From Streptococcus sp. oral taxon 431 (GTDB lineage: Bacteria > Bacillota > Bacilli > Lactobacillales > Streptococcaceae): a DNA stretch of 64,000 nt. The stretch lies in assembly GCF_001553685.1 (NCBI RefSeq), contig NZ_CP014264.1, positions 690,001-754,000 on the forward strand, given 5' to 3'. Within the stretch, counting starts at the first letter, position 1, and each line of letters begins with the position of its first letter. The position numbers were made by a program, and so were the translations under genes. Positions 20,687 to 32,892 of the stretch are shown here, one piece after another. The notes beneath the pieces were generated by a model, which saw nothing but the letters and a program-made list of their open reading frames with translations, was not told the origin of the DNA and did no database searches.

Positions 20687-21853
20687 ATGAGATATTTAAC
20701 AGCAGGAGAATCACATGGTCCTCGTCTGACAGCAATAATTGAAGGAATCCCAGCAGGTCTTCCTTTAACTGCAGAAGATATTAATGAGGATCTCAAACGT
20801 CGTCAGGGTGGATACGGACGTGGTGGTCGTATGAAGATTGAAAGTGACCAAGTTGTCTTTACTTCTGGTGTTCGCCACGGGAAGACGACAGGGGCTCCCA
20901 TTACCATGGATGTCATTAACAAAGACCATCAAAAATGGCTAGATATCATGTCTGCTGAGGATATTGAGGATAAACTTAAAAGTAAACGAAAAATCACACA
21001 TCCTCGCCCAGGTCACGCTGACTTGGTAGGAGGTATCAAATACCGCTTTGATGATTTGCGAAATTCTCTGGAACGTTCATCTGCTCGTGAAACGACTATG
21101 CGGGTTGCAGTTGGGGCTGTTGCCAAGCGTCTTTTAGCTGAGCTTGATATCGAAATTGCTAATCATGTTGTTGTTTTTGGTGGCAAGGAAATTGATGTTC
21201 CAGAAAACTTGACAGTCGCGGAGATTAAGAAACTGGCTACTCAGTCAGAAGTTTCTATCGTCAACCAAGAACGCGAGCAGGAGATCAAGGATTATATTGA
21301 TCAGATTAAACGTGATGGAGATACCATTGGTGGAGTTGTTGAAACAGTTGTCGGTGGTGTTCCAGTTGGTCTTGGTTCTTACGTCCAATGGGATCGTAAA
21401 CTAGATGCACGATTAGCTCAAGCGGTTGTATCAATCAATGCCTTCAAGGGTGTGGAGTTTGGACTTGGTTTTAAAGTAGGTTATCTCAAGGGCAGCCAAG
21501 TCATGGATGAAATCCTCTGGTCATCAGAAGATGGCTATACTCGTCGTACTAATAATCTCGGAGGTTTCGAAGGTGGTATGACCAATGGCCAACCGATTCT
21601 TGTCCGTGGGGTCATGAAACCAATTCCGACTCTCTATAAGCCATTAATGAGTGTCGATATTGAAACCCATGAGCCTTATAAGGCAACGGTGGAGAGAAGT
21701 GATCCAACCGCTCTTCCAGCAGCAGGTGTTGTTATGGAAGCAGTCGTAGCAACAGTCTTGGCTCAAGAAATCTTAGAGAAATTTTCTTCTGATAATCTGG
21801 AAGAATTAAAAGAAGCTGTTGCTAAACATCGGGAGTATACAAAGAATTATTAA
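20687..21853 (+). CDS. aroC: Chorismate synthase
   Basis: AroC makes chorismate from EPSP using reduced FMN. The 388-aa protein starts with the signature [18 protein letters not shown], has the FMN/substrate region [13 protein letters not shown] near 110 and the [14 protein letters not shown] motif. Monofunctional chorismate synthases need a separate flavin reductase; none is adjacent here. SD AAGGAG precedes the start, and tyrA follows after nine bases. Confidence 0.96.
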   Translation: MRYLTAGESHGPRLTAIIEGIPAGLPLTAEDINEDLKRRQGGYGRGGRMKIESDQVVFTSGVRHGKTTGAPITMDVINKDHQKWLDIMSAEDIEDKLKSKRKITHPRPGHADLVGGIKYRFDDLRNSLERSSARETTMRVAVGAVAKRLLAELDIEIANHVVVFGGKEIDVPENLTVAEIKKLATQSEVSIVNQEREQEIKDYIDQIKRDGDTIGGVVETVVGGVPVGLGSYVQWDRKLDARLAQAVVSINAFKGVEFGLGFKVGYLKGSQVMDEILWSSEDGYTRRTNNLGGFEGGMTNGQPILVRGVMKPIPTLYKPLMSVDIETHEPYKATVERSDPTALPAAGVVMEAVVATVLAQEILEKFSSDNLEELKEAVAKHREYTKNY

Positions 21854-21862
21854 GGAGCTCTT

Positions 21863-22966
21863 ATGGCAAAAACCATCTATATCGCAGGACTAGGTTTGAT
21901 TGGTGCTTCCATGGCACTCGGAATCAAGCGGGATCATCCTGATTATGAAATTTTAGGATACAATCGTAGTCAAGCGTCTAGAGATATTGCTTTGGAGCGA
22001 GGAATGATTGATCGTGCGACGGATGATTTTGCTAGTTTTGCTCCACTTGCAGATGTTATTATCCTCAGCTTACCAATCAAGCAAACCATTGCCTTTATTA
22101 AGGAATTGGCCAACTTGGACTTGAAAGAAGGTGTTATTATTTCCGATGCTGGATCGACCAAGTCAGCTATCGTGGCTACAGCTGAGAAGTATTTTGCTGA
22201 TAAGTCCGTTCGCTTTGTTGGAGCTCATCCCATGGCAGGGAGTCATAAGACAGGGGCGGCTTCTGCCGATGTTAATCTTTTTGAAAATGCCTACTATATC
22301 TTTACGCCTTCGAGCCTAACGACTCCAGATACGCTTGAAGAAATGAAAGACTTGCTGTCGGGTCTTCATGCTCGTTTCATTGAAATCGATGCTGAAGAGC
22401 ATGACCGAGTGACATCTCAGATTAGTCATTTTCCTCATATTTTAGCATCAGGTTTAATGGAACAAACTGCCAACTATGCTGAAGAGCATGAGATGGCACG
22501 ACGGTTTGCGGCCGGTGGTTTTCGTGATATGACTCGAATCGCCGAAAGTGAGCCAGGCATGTGGACGTCTATCCTCCTATCCAATAGAGAGACTATTATT
22601 GAACGCATCGAGGACTTCAAAGGTCGTTTGGACGAGATTGAGCAAGCAATCAGTAAGGGTGATGAAAACCAAATCTGGAATTTTTTCAACCAAGCGCGTG
22701 AGCAACGCCAAGCTATGGAAATCCATAAACGTGGAGGAGTAGATAGCTCATTTGACCTATACGTAGATGTTCCCGATGAGGAAGATGTGATTTTACGCAT
22801 CTTGGAATTGCTAAGAGGAACTTCTTTGGTCAATATCCATATCAATGAGGAAAACCGTGAGGATGTTCACGGGATTCTGCAAATTTCCTTTAAGAATGCT
22901 CAGGATTTAAAACGTGCTGAGCAAGTCATTACAGAAAATACTGACTACACAGTCATTATTAAATAA
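21863..22966 (+). CDS. tyrA: Prephenate dehydrogenase with ACT domain
   Basis: TyrA oxidatively decarboxylates prephenate to 4-hydroxyphenylpyruvate for tyrosine. The 367-aa protein begins with the NAD loop [14 protein letters not shown] (6-19), has the prephenate-binding [13 protein letters not shown] near 120 and a catalytic His in [10 protein letters not shown] (about 190). The last 75 residues form an ACT domain, so feedback inhibition by tyrosine is likely. It lies between aroC and the YlbF-like gene in the aro operon. Confidence 0.95.
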   Translation: MAKTIYIAGLGLIGASMALGIKRDHPDYEILGYNRSQASRDIALERGMIDRATDDFASFAPLADVIILSLPIKQTIAFIKELANLDLKEGVIISDAGSTKSAIVATAEKYFADKSVRFVGAHPMAGSHKTGAASADVNLFENAYYIFTPSSLTTPDTLEEMKDLLSGLHARFIEIDAEEHDRVTSQISHFPHILASGLMEQTANYAEEHEMARRFAAGGFRDMTRIAESEPGMWTSILLSNRETIIERIEDFKGRLDEIEQAISKGDENQIWNFFNQAREQRQAMEIHKRGGVDSSFDLYVDVPDEEDVILRILELLRGTSLVNIHINEENREDVHGILQISFKNAQDLKRAEQVITENTDYTVIIK

Positions 22967-22977
22967 GGAGGACAATT

Positions 22978-23316
22978 ATGTCAAATATTTATGATAGTGC
23001 AAACGAACTTAGTCGTGGACTACGCGAATTGCCTGAATACAAGGCGGTTAAGGAAGCTAGAGATGCTATCCAAGCCGATGCAGAAGCTAGTAAAATCTTT
23101 GCAGATTATATTGCTTTTCAACATGAAATCCAAGTCATGGCACAAACTGGTCAAATGCCCGACGCTTCTTTCCAAGAAAAAATGGAAAGCTTTGGTAAGC
23201 AGATTCAAGGCAACGCTCTTTTATCAGCTTTCTTTGCCAAACAGCAACAACTTTCTATTTATCTATCTGATATTGAAAAAATCGTATTTGAACCAATTTC
23301 AGAATTGCTAAAATAA
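22978..23316 (+). CDS. YlbF/YmcA family protein (UPF0342)
   Basis: The 112-aa all-helical protein belongs to the Com_YlbF/YmcA group. In Bacillus the YlbF-YmcA-YaaT complex promotes RNase Y-dependent mRNA maturation and competence or sporulation; the streptococcal protein is a stand-alone relative of unknown partner. Visible features are amphipathic helices and the conserved [19 protein letters not shown] end. It follows tyrA after 11 bases with SD AAGGAGG. The aro operon is interrupted directly downstream. Confidence 0.85.
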   Translation: MSNIYDSANELSRGLRELPEYKAVKEARDAIQADAEASKIFADYIAFQHEIQVMAQTGQMPDASFQEKMESFGKQIQGNALLSAFFAKQQQLSIYLSDIEKIVFEPISELLK

Positions 23317-23459
23317 AAAAAATTATTTTGTATCTGATTTATTGGCATTTTTTCAATCGTATTTTTATTATCGGTAACTACTGTGTAAGCTAGAATTATT
23401 AGCCTGGTCTGTTTAATAATGACTGTGGGAATGATTGTCTATACTAATGAACAAAATGA

Positions 23460-23552
23460 AAAACAAATTTGAAAGTTTCTAACTATAGAGCTGAGTTAAT
23501 TGGAGCAGAGAAAGATGCAAAGTTTGTCCCTAAAATCAATTTAACTGATTAG
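23460..23552 (+). pseudogene. Possible 3' remnant of a lemA-like gene
   Basis: After a stop at 23457 an open stretch of 30 codons ends in AEKDAKFVPKINLTD, which resembles the usual end of LemA proteins (acidic/Ala-rich, then VPKV and a hydrophobic residue). LemA genes commonly sit next to TPM-domain genes like the one 18 bases downstream. No start codon or upstream LemA body remains in 23317-23459, which otherwise holds nothing I can support. Confidence 0.25.
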
Positions 23553-23570
23553 TCTTTTGGGGGATCTCCT

Positions 23571-24713
23571 ATGAAAAAGTTAATTTTACTCTTAATTATC
23601 CCTTTATTCTTTTTTATGCCACTAGTGGCGGCTAATATAGCTGTTCCAGATCGGTCTTTAAATGGTATATACGATCCTAATGGTTATTTAACCACTAGTG
23701 TTGCAGAAACGTTAGAGAGTATGAATACTGGAAGTGAAACCCAAGTAGGTATTTACATTGTAGATACCCTGGACGGTTCCAGTATCGAAGAGGTAGCCAA
23801 TGAGGTTGCACGCAAATGGAAAATTGGGAAACAAGATTCCAACAGTGGAATTTTAATCGCTATTGCTATAAAGGATAGGAAGTTTCGTATTGAAACATCC
23901 AACGAAGCAGCAATTTGGCTACCTGACTCGAAGGCTAGTTCTTTACTAAATGATTCGAAGCCTTACATGAAAGAAGGGAAATATACTGATGCTCTTAACA
24001 GAATTCTAGTAGGTATTTCTAAAGCTGAATCTGGGAAATCTGAAATCATAAACAAGAAAGAGAATAAGAATACTCAGCTTCCAAAAAGCTTAAAATACAC
24101 AGCAATAATTATTGCAATCCTTAGGATATGCTTTAACTACATTCCGTTATTTATCTTGGTTTATGCACTTTTAGCAACTTGCTTCGATTACTTAAAAAGA
24201 TGTCGCTTTTCTAAGTATGAGTATGAGGGAAAGGGGAAGCTGTATCCAGATTTTCCTAACTTTGTACCTAACGATACGTGGACTGAAGAACGTAAATCGG
24301 ACTATAAAAAAAATAAGCGTTTAATTAGGTCTCAGTTTAACTACGCAGGATATAACAAACTGTATCCAAACTCAAAAGGTTTTCTACCTAATGATACTTG
24401 GACTACATTACTGATAGAAGCATACTACGCAGAAGTTGAAAGAAAGCAACTAGATAGGCTGAACCGCTCTCAATACTCTTATAATGGGAAGGGAAAACTC
24501 TATCCAAACGATAAAGATTTTGTGAAGAATGCTTCTTGGACTTCCGAGCTTAAAAAAAGCTACTATGCTTCACAAAGGGTACAGTCAAGTTCTTATGGTA
24601 GATTAGATTCTTCCACATCTAGTTATGATACTGGTAGTTCTAGTTCATCTTGGTCTTCCGATGATTGGGATGGCGGAGGATTTGATGGTGGTGGCTCTTC
24701 AGATAGCTGGTAA
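23571..24713 (+). CDS. TPM-domain membrane protein with three YP repeats
   Basis: The 380-aa protein has a signal peptide or anchor (1-22), an extracellular TPM domain (about 30-150, a fold also called YgcG-like) with the usual RKWKIGKQDSNSGILIAIA segment, and a membrane helix near 175-205. Then come three related repeats of about 40-46 residues (from about 215, 255 and 300), each with KLYPxxxxFxPNDTWT or close variants. The C-terminus is the Ser/Gly/Trp-rich tail typical of TPM proteins. TPM domains are linked to phosphatase or photosystem-repair roles, but the function here is unknown. It interrupts the aro operon and is AT-richer than its neighbours. Confidence 0.75.
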   Translation: MKKLILLLIIPLFFFMPLVAANIAVPDRSLNGIYDPNGYLTTSVAETLESMNTGSETQVGIYIVDTLDGSSIEEVANEVARKWKIGKQDSNSGILIAIAIKDRKFRIETSNEAAIWLPDSKASSLLNDSKPYMKEGKYTDALNRILVGISKAESGKSEIINKKENKNTQLPKSLKYTAIIIAILRICFNYIPLFILVYALLATCFDYLKRCRFSKYEYEGKGKLYPDFPNFVPNDTWTEERKSDYKKNKRLIRSQFNYAGYNKLYPNSKGFLPNDTWTTLLIEAYYAEVERKQLDRLNRSQYSYNGKGKLYPNDKDFVKNASWTSELKKSYYASQRVQSSSYGRLDSSTSSYDTGSSSSSWSSDDWDGGGFDGGGSSDSW

Positions 24714-24774
24714 ATTGAAAGTGAAAAAGAATTGTTATTAAAAAGCTTCAGGTTGAAATAAATCAAAAAGGTAA

Positions 24775-26631
<1,857 letters not shown>

Positions 26632-26635
<4 letters not shown>

Positions 26636-27480
26636 AAATTGCCTATCTAGGTCCCAAAGGATCTTTTTCGCACCATGTTGTGCAAACGGCTTTTCCTCAT
26701 GAGGAACTAGAGCCTTTTTCAAATATTACAGACGTTATCAAGGCTTACGAACAGGGCTTAGTAGACTATTCAGTAGTGCCAGTTGAAAATTCTATAGAAG
26801 GTAGTGTTCATGAGACCTTGGATTATCTCTTCCACCAGGCTCTAATTCAAGCTGTGGCGGAGATTGTACAGCCAATTCATCAACAGTTGATGGCGGTGTC
26901 AGGGCAAGTTAAAATTGAGAAAATCTTTTCTCATCCGCAGGCCTTGGCTCAAGGAAAGAAATATATCGATGAGCATTATCCAGATGCTCAACTAGAAGTC
27001 ACTGCCAGTACAGCCTACGCAGCACGATTTGTTGCAGAGCACCCTAATCAACCCTTTGCAGCAATAGCACCAAGAAGCTCTGCTGAAGAATATGGTCTAG
27101 AATTGATTGCGGAAGATATCCAAGAAATGGAAGCCAATTTCACTCGTTTTTGGGTGTTGGGGGCAGAGTTGCCACAGATTCCTTTACAGGATGCAACTGA
27201 AAAAATGAGCCTAGCAGTTACCTTGCCAGACAATTTACCAGGTGCTCTTTACAAGGCACTCTCGACCTTTGCTTGGCGAGGAATCGATTTGACCAAGATT
27301 GAGAGCCGCCCCCTTAAAACTGCACTTGGAGAATACTTCTTTATCATCGATGTTGACTATAGAGATAAAGAATTGGTCCGTTTTGCTCAAGAAGAATTAG
27401 AAACAATTGGGATCCAGTATAAAGTACTGGGAGCTTACCCTATCTATACCATACAAGATAAAGGGAAGGAGAACCTATGA
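26632..27480 (+). CDS. pheA: Prephenate dehydratase with ACT domain
   Basis: PheA converts prephenate to phenylpyruvate for phenylalanine. The 282-aa monofunctional enzyme starts IAYLGPKGSFSHHV, has VPVENSIEGSVHETLD near 45-60 and the catalytic Thr region MEANFTRFWVLG near 165-180. The C-terminal ACT domain contains the ESRP phenylalanine-binding motif. No chorismate mutase domain is present. It overlaps aroK and the LCP gene by four bases each. Confidence 0.95.
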
Positions 27481-28787
27481 CTAGAGAGAATCCTCTAACA
27501 CATCATGAAAAACTGCGCTATGACTATCTTTTGAAAAATATTCATTATTTGAATGATAAGGAAAAAAGAGAATTTGCCTTTTTACAAGCCAAGATAGAAG
27601 GTCAAAAAGATTCAGCAGATGTTTTCAATCCAGAAGCCAAAGAACAACTTCTTTCAGACTATGGTATCGACCTGCCAACCTATGCTAATCGTAGTCGTTC
27701 TAGTCGCCGTAGTAGTGGAGATCAACTGGAAACGAAGATTCCAAAAGCTAAGAAGCAAAAGAAAAAAAGAGGTTTTCGTTTTAAACGCTTATTTGCTTGG
27801 TTAGGGATGATATTGCTTTGTGTAGCAGTAGGAATGATCGTCATGTTCTTAAAAGGCTTCCAATCTGCTAACTCTAATAATCCTAAGGATGCTAAAGCGG
27901 CTCAAGTTGAAGTTTTTAACGGTCAAAACACTCGTGATGGAGTAAATATTCTGATTTTGGGAACAGATGGACGGATTGGACAAGATAGTTCTGAAACGCG
28001 GACAGACTCAGTCATGGTTCTAAACGTAAGTGGTAAGGATAAAAAAATCAAGCTCGTTAGCTTTATGCGTGACAATTTAGTTTACATTGATGGTTATAGT
28101 CAGGTTATCGATGGTCAGAAACAAGCTGATCACAAATTAAATTTGGCCTACGAATTAGGAGAACAAGAAGGAAAACAAGGAGCCGAAATGGTTCGCAAGG
28201 TCCTCAAGGATAATTTTGATCTGGATATCAAATATTATGCGCTCGTTGATTTCCAAGCCTTTGCAACTGCAATAGATACCCTTTTTCCTGATGGTGTAAC
28301 CATCGATGCCCAATTTTCAACCTTAAATGGAGTTCCAGTCACAGAAGCGACAGTGGGTGATGACTTGCACGCAACGGCAACTGAGTCACCGACTCAAACC
28401 ATTCGAGTTGGTAAACAACAAATGAATGGTTCAACTCTTCTTAACTATGCTCGTTTCCGTGACGATGATGAAGGTGATTACGGACGAACTCGTCGTCAAC
28501 AACAGGTTATGACCGCAGTTCTACAACAAATCAAGGACCCGACAAAATTGTTCACTGGTTCAGAAGCTCTAGGGAAAGTTTTTGCGATGACCTCAACAAA
28601 CCTACCTTATACCTTCTTATTGACCAATGGCCTATCTGTTCTTGAAGGAGCTCAAAATGGGATTGAAAAACTGACAGTCCCAGAACTTGGTGATTGGGTG
28701 GATGACTATGACGTCTATGGAGGCCAATCCCTTCGAGTGGATCAAGCTGCCTACCAGACCAAACTCGCCCAAATGGGCTTGAGATAA
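27477..28787 (+). CDS. LytR-CpsA-Psr (LCP) family cell-wall ligase
   Basis: The 436-aa protein has a basic cytoplasmic N-terminus (1-100) rich in charged residues, one membrane helix (about 102-124) and an extracellular LCP domain (about 155-330) with the arginine-rich RFRDDDEGDYGRTRRQQQV signature that binds the pyrophosphate of the lipid carrier. LCP enzymes attach teichoic acid or capsule to peptidoglycan. Placement at the end of the aro operon matches the pneumococcal psr gene. The next genes make teichoic acid, which suits its role. Confidence 0.9.
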   Translation: MTRENPLTHHEKLRYDYLLKNIHYLNDKEKREFAFLQAKIEGQKDSADVFNPEAKEQLLSDYGIDLPTYANRSRSSRRSSGDQLETKIPKAKKQKKKRGFRFKRLFAWLGMILLCVAVGMIVMFLKGFQSANSNNPKDAKAAQVEVFNGQNTRDGVNILILGTDGRIGQDSSETRTDSVMVLNVSGKDKKIKLVSFMRDNLVYIDGYSQVIDGQKQADHKLNLAYELGEQEGKQGAEMVRKVLKDNFDLDIKYYALVDFQAFATAIDTLFPDGVTIDAQFSTLNGVPVTEATVGDDLHATATESPTQTIRVGKQQMNGSTLLNYARFRDDDEGDYGRTRRQQQVMTAVLQQIKDPTKLFTGSEALGKVFAMTSTNLPYTFLLTNGLSVLEGAQNGIEKLTVPELGDWVDDYDVYGGQSLRVDQAAYQTKLAQMGLR

Positions 28788-28800
28788 GATTGAAAAAATG

Positions 28801-28856
28801 GAAATCAAAGCTTGATACATCTGAAAAAACGGATGCCTTGGGCTTTGATTTTTCAC
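28801..28856 (+). terminator. Terminator of the aro-LCP operon
   Basis: AAATCAAAGC (28802-28811) pairs with GGCTTTGATTT (28841-28851) around a long, partly structured loop (28812-28840), followed by TTTC. Confidence 0.7.
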
Positions 28857-28886
28857 ATAGTTGGTTGGATTTATAAGCCATTTTTG

Positions 28887-28895
28887 TGGTATAAT
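28887..28895 (+). promoter_or_regulatory. Extended -10 promoter of the licD/teichoic acid cluster
   Basis: TGGTATAAT, a perfect extended -10, lies 36 bases upstream of the licD-type start codon. Confidence 0.7.
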
Positions 28896-28931
28896 AAAAT
28901 GATGTATTCTATAGAAGAGGATGAAAAATAG

Positions 28932-29768
28932 ATGAGTGATTTAAAGGCAATTCAAACTCGTAGCCTAGAAATGGCTGAGTATTTTGTTGCATTTTGTAAA
29001 AAACATGACTTGCTCTGTTATCTATGTGGTGGTGGAGCCATTGGAGCCTTACGAAACAAGGGTTTCATTCCTTGGGATGATGATTTAGATTTCTTTATGC
29101 CTCGTAAGGACTATGAAAAATTAGCAGAGCTTTGGCCTCAATTGGCGGATGAGCGTTATTTCTTGTCAAAGAGTCACAAAGACTATGTAGATCGCAACCT
29201 TTTCATCACAATCCGTGATAAGGAAACGACTTGTATCAAGCCTTATCAACAAGATTTGGATCTTCCCCACGGCTTGGCTTTGGATGTTCTTCCCTTGGAC
29301 TATTATCCCAAAAATCCAACTGAGCGAAAAAAACAAGTCCGCTGGGCTCTCATTTATTCCCTATTTTGTGCACAAACCATCCCAGAAAAGCATGGAGCTC
29401 TCATGAAGTGGGGTAGTACCATTTTACTAGGGTTGACTCCTAAATCGCTTCGCTATCGTATCTGGAAAAAGGCTGAAAAAGAAATGACCAAGTATGGACC
29501 AGCCGAAAGTGATGGCATTACAGAATTATGTTCAGGGCCAGGATACATGAAGAAAAAGTATCCAATTCAGGCCTTTGAAGACAACATCTTCCTACCTTTC
29601 GAAGGAACAGAAATGCCTATTCCGGTTGGTTATGATGCTTATCTTAGCACAGCTTTTGGTGACTATATGACACCGCCTCCAGCTGATAAGCAAGTCCCTC
29701 ACCATGATGCCCTTATAGCAGATATGGATAAGAGTTATAGAGAATATAAGGGAGAATATGGAGCATGA
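28932..29768 (+). CDS. licD3: LicD family phosphocholine transferase
   Basis: The 278-aa cytoplasmic protein is a LicD nucleotidyltransferase-fold enzyme. The signature GGGAIGALRNKGFIPWDDDLD (split: Gly-rich loop at 34-41, then the metal-binding DDDLD near 48-52) is complete. LicD enzymes transfer phosphocholine from CDP-choline to sugars of the teichoic acid precursor. Position directly after the psr-like LCP gene corresponds to the lic3 region of pneumococcus, hence the symbol; orthology is inferred from position. The stop overlaps the glycosyltransferase start. Confidence 0.82.
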   Translation: MSDLKAIQTRSLEMAEYFVAFCKKHDLLCYLCGGGAIGALRNKGFIPWDDDLDFFMPRKDYEKLAELWPQLADERYFLSKSHKDYVDRNLFITIRDKETTCIKPYQQDLDLPHGLALDVLPLDYYPKNPTERKKQVRWALIYSLFCAQTIPEKHGALMKWGSTILLGLTPKSLRYRIWKKAEKEMTKYGPAESDGITELCSGPGYMKKKYPIQAFEDNIFLPFEGTEMPIPVGYDAYLSTAFGDYMTPPPADKQVPHHDALIADMDKSYREYKGEYGA

Positions 29769-30733
29769 TGGAAGAAAAAATTAGTATCATTGTTCCTGTC
29801 TATAATGTAGAAGCTTATTTGGAACGCTGTGTAGAATCGATTTTAAAGCAGACTTATACCAATTTTGAATTGCTGCTTGTCAATGACGGTTCGACTGATA
29901 AGAGTGGTGAACTATGTGATCAACTTGCGCTGATAGATCGACGAATTCGGGTTATTCATAAGGAAAATGGTGGTTTGTCTGATGCTCGAAATAGAGGAAT
30001 TGATGAAGCAAGTTCAGATTTAATTGGCTTTATTGATAGCGATGATTATATTGACGAAGATATGTACGAGACTCTCTACCGTCATTTAAGAGAGGCAAAT
30101 GCAGATCTCTCTATGTGTGGACATTATGATGTTTATCATCAAATACCTGAAAAACAAGTCTCAGAGATTAAAACTTGGGAACTTTCTTCAGAAGAAGCCA
30201 TAAAAATGGTCATGGAAGCAAAGATTTTGTCTGTGACTGCTGTTAATAAATTATATAAAAAAGAACTCTTTAATCATCTTAGATTTGAAGTTGGAAAAAT
30301 TGCTGAAGATGCTTTTATTATGATTCGTTTATTGGATCAGTGCCAGAAGGTTGTTGCAACCAATGAGAAAAAGTATTATTATGTCCATCGTGAAAACAGT
30401 ATTACTACACAAAAATTCTCATTAAAATTTTTAAATGTGATTGAGGCTTATGAGCAAAATACGAATATAATAAGAGAGCACTATCCCGCAATCGCTGATG
30501 TTGCAACGATGCGTTTAAATTGGGCTTATTTCTATGTATTGGATAGATTGTTGATTGATTCTGATTTTAAAGATAAACAACTGGAAGATAAATTGATACA
30601 CTATCTAAAACAGAATAGAGTGAATATTTTAAGAGATGCTAGATTTACCAATGCTAGAAAAATAAGTTTCCTAGCTCTACTATTCAGCAGAAAGCTCTAC
30701 ACACAGATTTTACTTGGTCAACATAACCGTTAG
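29765..30733 (+). CDS. Family 2 glycosyltransferase (teichoic acid)
   Basis: The 322-aa GT-A enzyme begins ISIIVPVYNVEAYLERCVES, has the nucleotide-sugar motifs LLVNDGSTDKS and NGGLSDARNRGI, and the metal-binding Asp pair in GFIDSDDYID (about 92-100). No membrane helix is seen. It probably adds a sugar to the lipid-linked teichoic acid repeat; donor and acceptor cannot be told. Two adjacent ATGs (29765, 29768) are possible starts. Pneumococcus usually has two such genes in this region, while only one is present here. Confidence 0.85.
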   Translation: MMEEKISIIVPVYNVEAYLERCVESILKQTYTNFELLLVNDGSTDKSGELCDQLALIDRRIRVIHKENGGLSDARNRGIDEASSDLIGFIDSDDYIDEDMYETLYRHLREANADLSMCGHYDVYHQIPEKQVSEIKTWELSSEEAIKMVMEAKILSVTAVNKLYKKELFNHLRFEVGKIAEDAFIMIRLLDQCQKVVATNEKKYYYVHRENSITTQKFSLKFLNVIEAYEQNTNIIREHYPAIADVATMRLNWAYFYVLDRLLIDSDFKDKQLEDKLIHYLKQNRVNILRDARFTNARKISFLALLFSRKLYTQILLGQHNR

Positions 30734-30741
30734 GAGAGAAA

Positions 30742-32889
30742 ATGATTTCTATTATTGAGAAAAACTATTTTAAAATTAATCTGGTATTTTTATCAGTCAT
30801 ATCTTTTTATTGTATGGCGGGACTCATTGTCCCCCTTCAATTCATCTCTGCAAATAAATTTGTTACCTTAGGTATGACTCTGATGGGAGTTTTACTAGGT
30901 TTGTATAATTTCTTTGTAAAAAAAGCTTATTTATTTGTGAGAAAAATTGAGTATCTAATCCTCTTTTTTGCCATGAATATAATCACAAGTTTACTGGTGA
31001 TTAAGTATGGCTTTTCAACGAATATCAAGAACTTAGTAGTATTCTTTATCTATTTCTTTGCTATTTATCCAATTTTTCAAAGCTTTAGTAAAGAAAAATC
31101 TCGACTTTTGTTTAACTTATTCTTCTCAGTGATTACTGTAGCTAATACTGTGGGAGTTTTCATTTCTCTTGTTCAATTCTTAATGTTGATTGGTTACAGA
31201 GTTTTCGACTATAAAGGCTTGTTAATTCGTCAAGGATTTGTTGAATCCCGTTTATTTGGTATTTTAGCAAGTCCTAACTATTTATCGATTATCTCCTTAA
31301 TTATTATTATTTACTTAGGGATGAGACTAACTTTCTTCAGTAAACTAGTTAAAACCTTAGCTATTTCATCCATTCTTCTTAATTTCGCCTATATCGTTTT
31401 ATCTGGTTCAAGAACGACCTACATCTGTTTGGTTGTGGCCGCTTTTCTATATTCTTTGGTGAAATTTGAATTCCGTAACAAGCTAAAATCTTTTGTCGCT
31501 GTATTGTTAACAGTTGGACTAGTATTTTTATCTTATAATGGTGTCAAGTACAGTAGTGATCTGTATTTGAAAGCTCACTCTGCAGAAATTCAGCTCAATA
31601 AAGAAAAAGGTGAAAGCAATAATTTGACTTTAGAGCGAACTGATACCAGCGAAGAAAATATTTCCAATAACCGCTTTGCAATTTGGCAATCGACAGCCTC
31701 GTTTATTCCAAAGAGACCTCTATTTGGTTACTCAGCAGGTAACTGGTATGAGTTAGGGAAAACTTATGATGCAAGTGCATATATCATTAAAGAGCATTAC
31801 TTGACTCATAATGGATATTTAGAACTACTTTTCTATAATGGGATACTTGGTTTCCTACCTTTCGCTGCCTTTATGATTTCATTCATCTGGGCAAGCATCA
31901 AAAAATTCCTAAAAGATAAAAAGGATAAGATAACAGATGATGAGCTTGTTTCTGGTCTACTTATGACGGTTGTTATCTTAATTTCTAATTTGTTTTTGAG
32001 TTCAACTCTCTATGGTATTTCATTGTTAGGATGTATTCTGTTTATAATCTCAGGCTATTATTTCTCAGTTATTTCTAAAAAGAGAGATGGATATAGACAG
32101 CTAAATGAAGAAGAGATTAAAGAAATAGAATTAGGAGTTATGGATTATATCCATAATCTCTGTGAAAAAGAGAATATTAATTATTCTTTGGCTTACGGAA
32201 CCCTACTAGGAGCCGTTCGCCATAAGGGCTACATCCCTTGGGATGATGATATTGATATCTCATTGAAACGTGATGAGTATGACAAGCTATATCAAGCAGT
32301 TCTAAGGGACAATGACCCTATCTACAAAGTAGCATCTTGGGAAAATGATGCTCGTTATCCTTATCCATTTTATCGAGTATATGATGCACGTACAGTTTAT
32401 GAGAATAACTATATTGAAAATGATATCGATTTAGGAATTTGTGTGGATGTATTCCCATTTGATTATTACGCTGATGTCAATAAAGAGATGGTTAAACTAG
32501 ATACCTATCGCAGACTTTCTGTATATACTCTCTATGGTATTCATAGTAAAAATGCTGGATTGAAGAATATTATCAGATATCTATTGGTTCTTGTTTTCCG
32601 TTTAACAAGAGTTAAAACTTGGAATAAAAAAATGAACCTTCTCTCAATGCAGGCTAATGATAATGATTCTATTGATTATTTGATGGAAAATAAGAGAACT
32701 TCTACAAAATTTGAGAAGACGCTGCTTGATAAAGTAATGGATAGTCCATTCGAAGATAGAACATACAAAATCCCTGAGGCTTCCCATCAAATCTTATCAG
32801 CTATCTACGGTGATGATTTTATGGAAATTCCACCAGTTGAAAAACGAGTGAAACATGATAATTTTATCGCTTATATAAAAGAGGTGTAA
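30742..32889 (+). CDS. Wzy/O-antigen-ligase-like polymerase fused to a LicD domain
   Basis: The 715-aa protein has two parts. Residues 1 to about 445 contain roughly ten to twelve membrane helices and the Wzy/ligase hallmarks: VLSGSRTTYICLVV near 215 and the extracellular loop with LTHNGYLELLFYNGILG near 355. Residues about 455-715 are a complete LicD domain with GTLLGAVRHKGYIPWDDDID near 485-504. The first half likely polymerises teichoic acid repeats; the LicD half could add phosphocholine. In pneumococcus the polymerase of this region lacks the added domain, as I recall, whereas related commensals carry it. GC content is low. Confidence 0.82.
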   Translation: MISIIEKNYFKINLVFLSVISFYCMAGLIVPLQFISANKFVTLGMTLMGVLLGLYNFFVKKAYLFVRKIEYLILFFAMNIITSLLVIKYGFSTNIKNLVVFFIYFFAIYPIFQSFSKEKSRLLFNLFFSVITVANTVGVFISLVQFLMLIGYRVFDYKGLLIRQGFVESRLFGILASPNYLSIISLIIIIYLGMRLTFFSKLVKTLAISSILLNFAYIVLSGSRTTYICLVVAAFLYSLVKFEFRNKLKSFVAVLLTVGLVFLSYNGVKYSSDLYLKAHSAEIQLNKEKGESNNLTLERTDTSEENISNNRFAIWQSTASFIPKRPLFGYSAGNWYELGKTYDASAYIIKEHYLTHNGYLELLFYNGILGFLPFAAFMISFIWASIKKFLKDKKDKITDDELVSGLLMTVVILISNLFLSSTLYGISLLGCILFIISGYYFSVISKKRDGYRQLNEEEIKEIELGVMDYIHNLCEKENINYSLAYGTLLGAVRHKGYIPWDDDIDISLKRDEYDKLYQAVLRDNDPIYKVASWENDARYPYPFYRVYDARTVYENNYIENDIDLGICVDVFPFDYYADVNKEMVKLDTYRRLSVYTLYGIHSKNAGLKNIIRYLLVLVFRLTRVKTWNKKMNLLSMQANDNDSIDYLMENKRTSTKFEKTLLDKVMDSPFEDRTYKIPEASHQILSAIYGDDFMEIPPVEKRVKHDNFIAYIKEV

Positions 32890-32892
32890 GAC

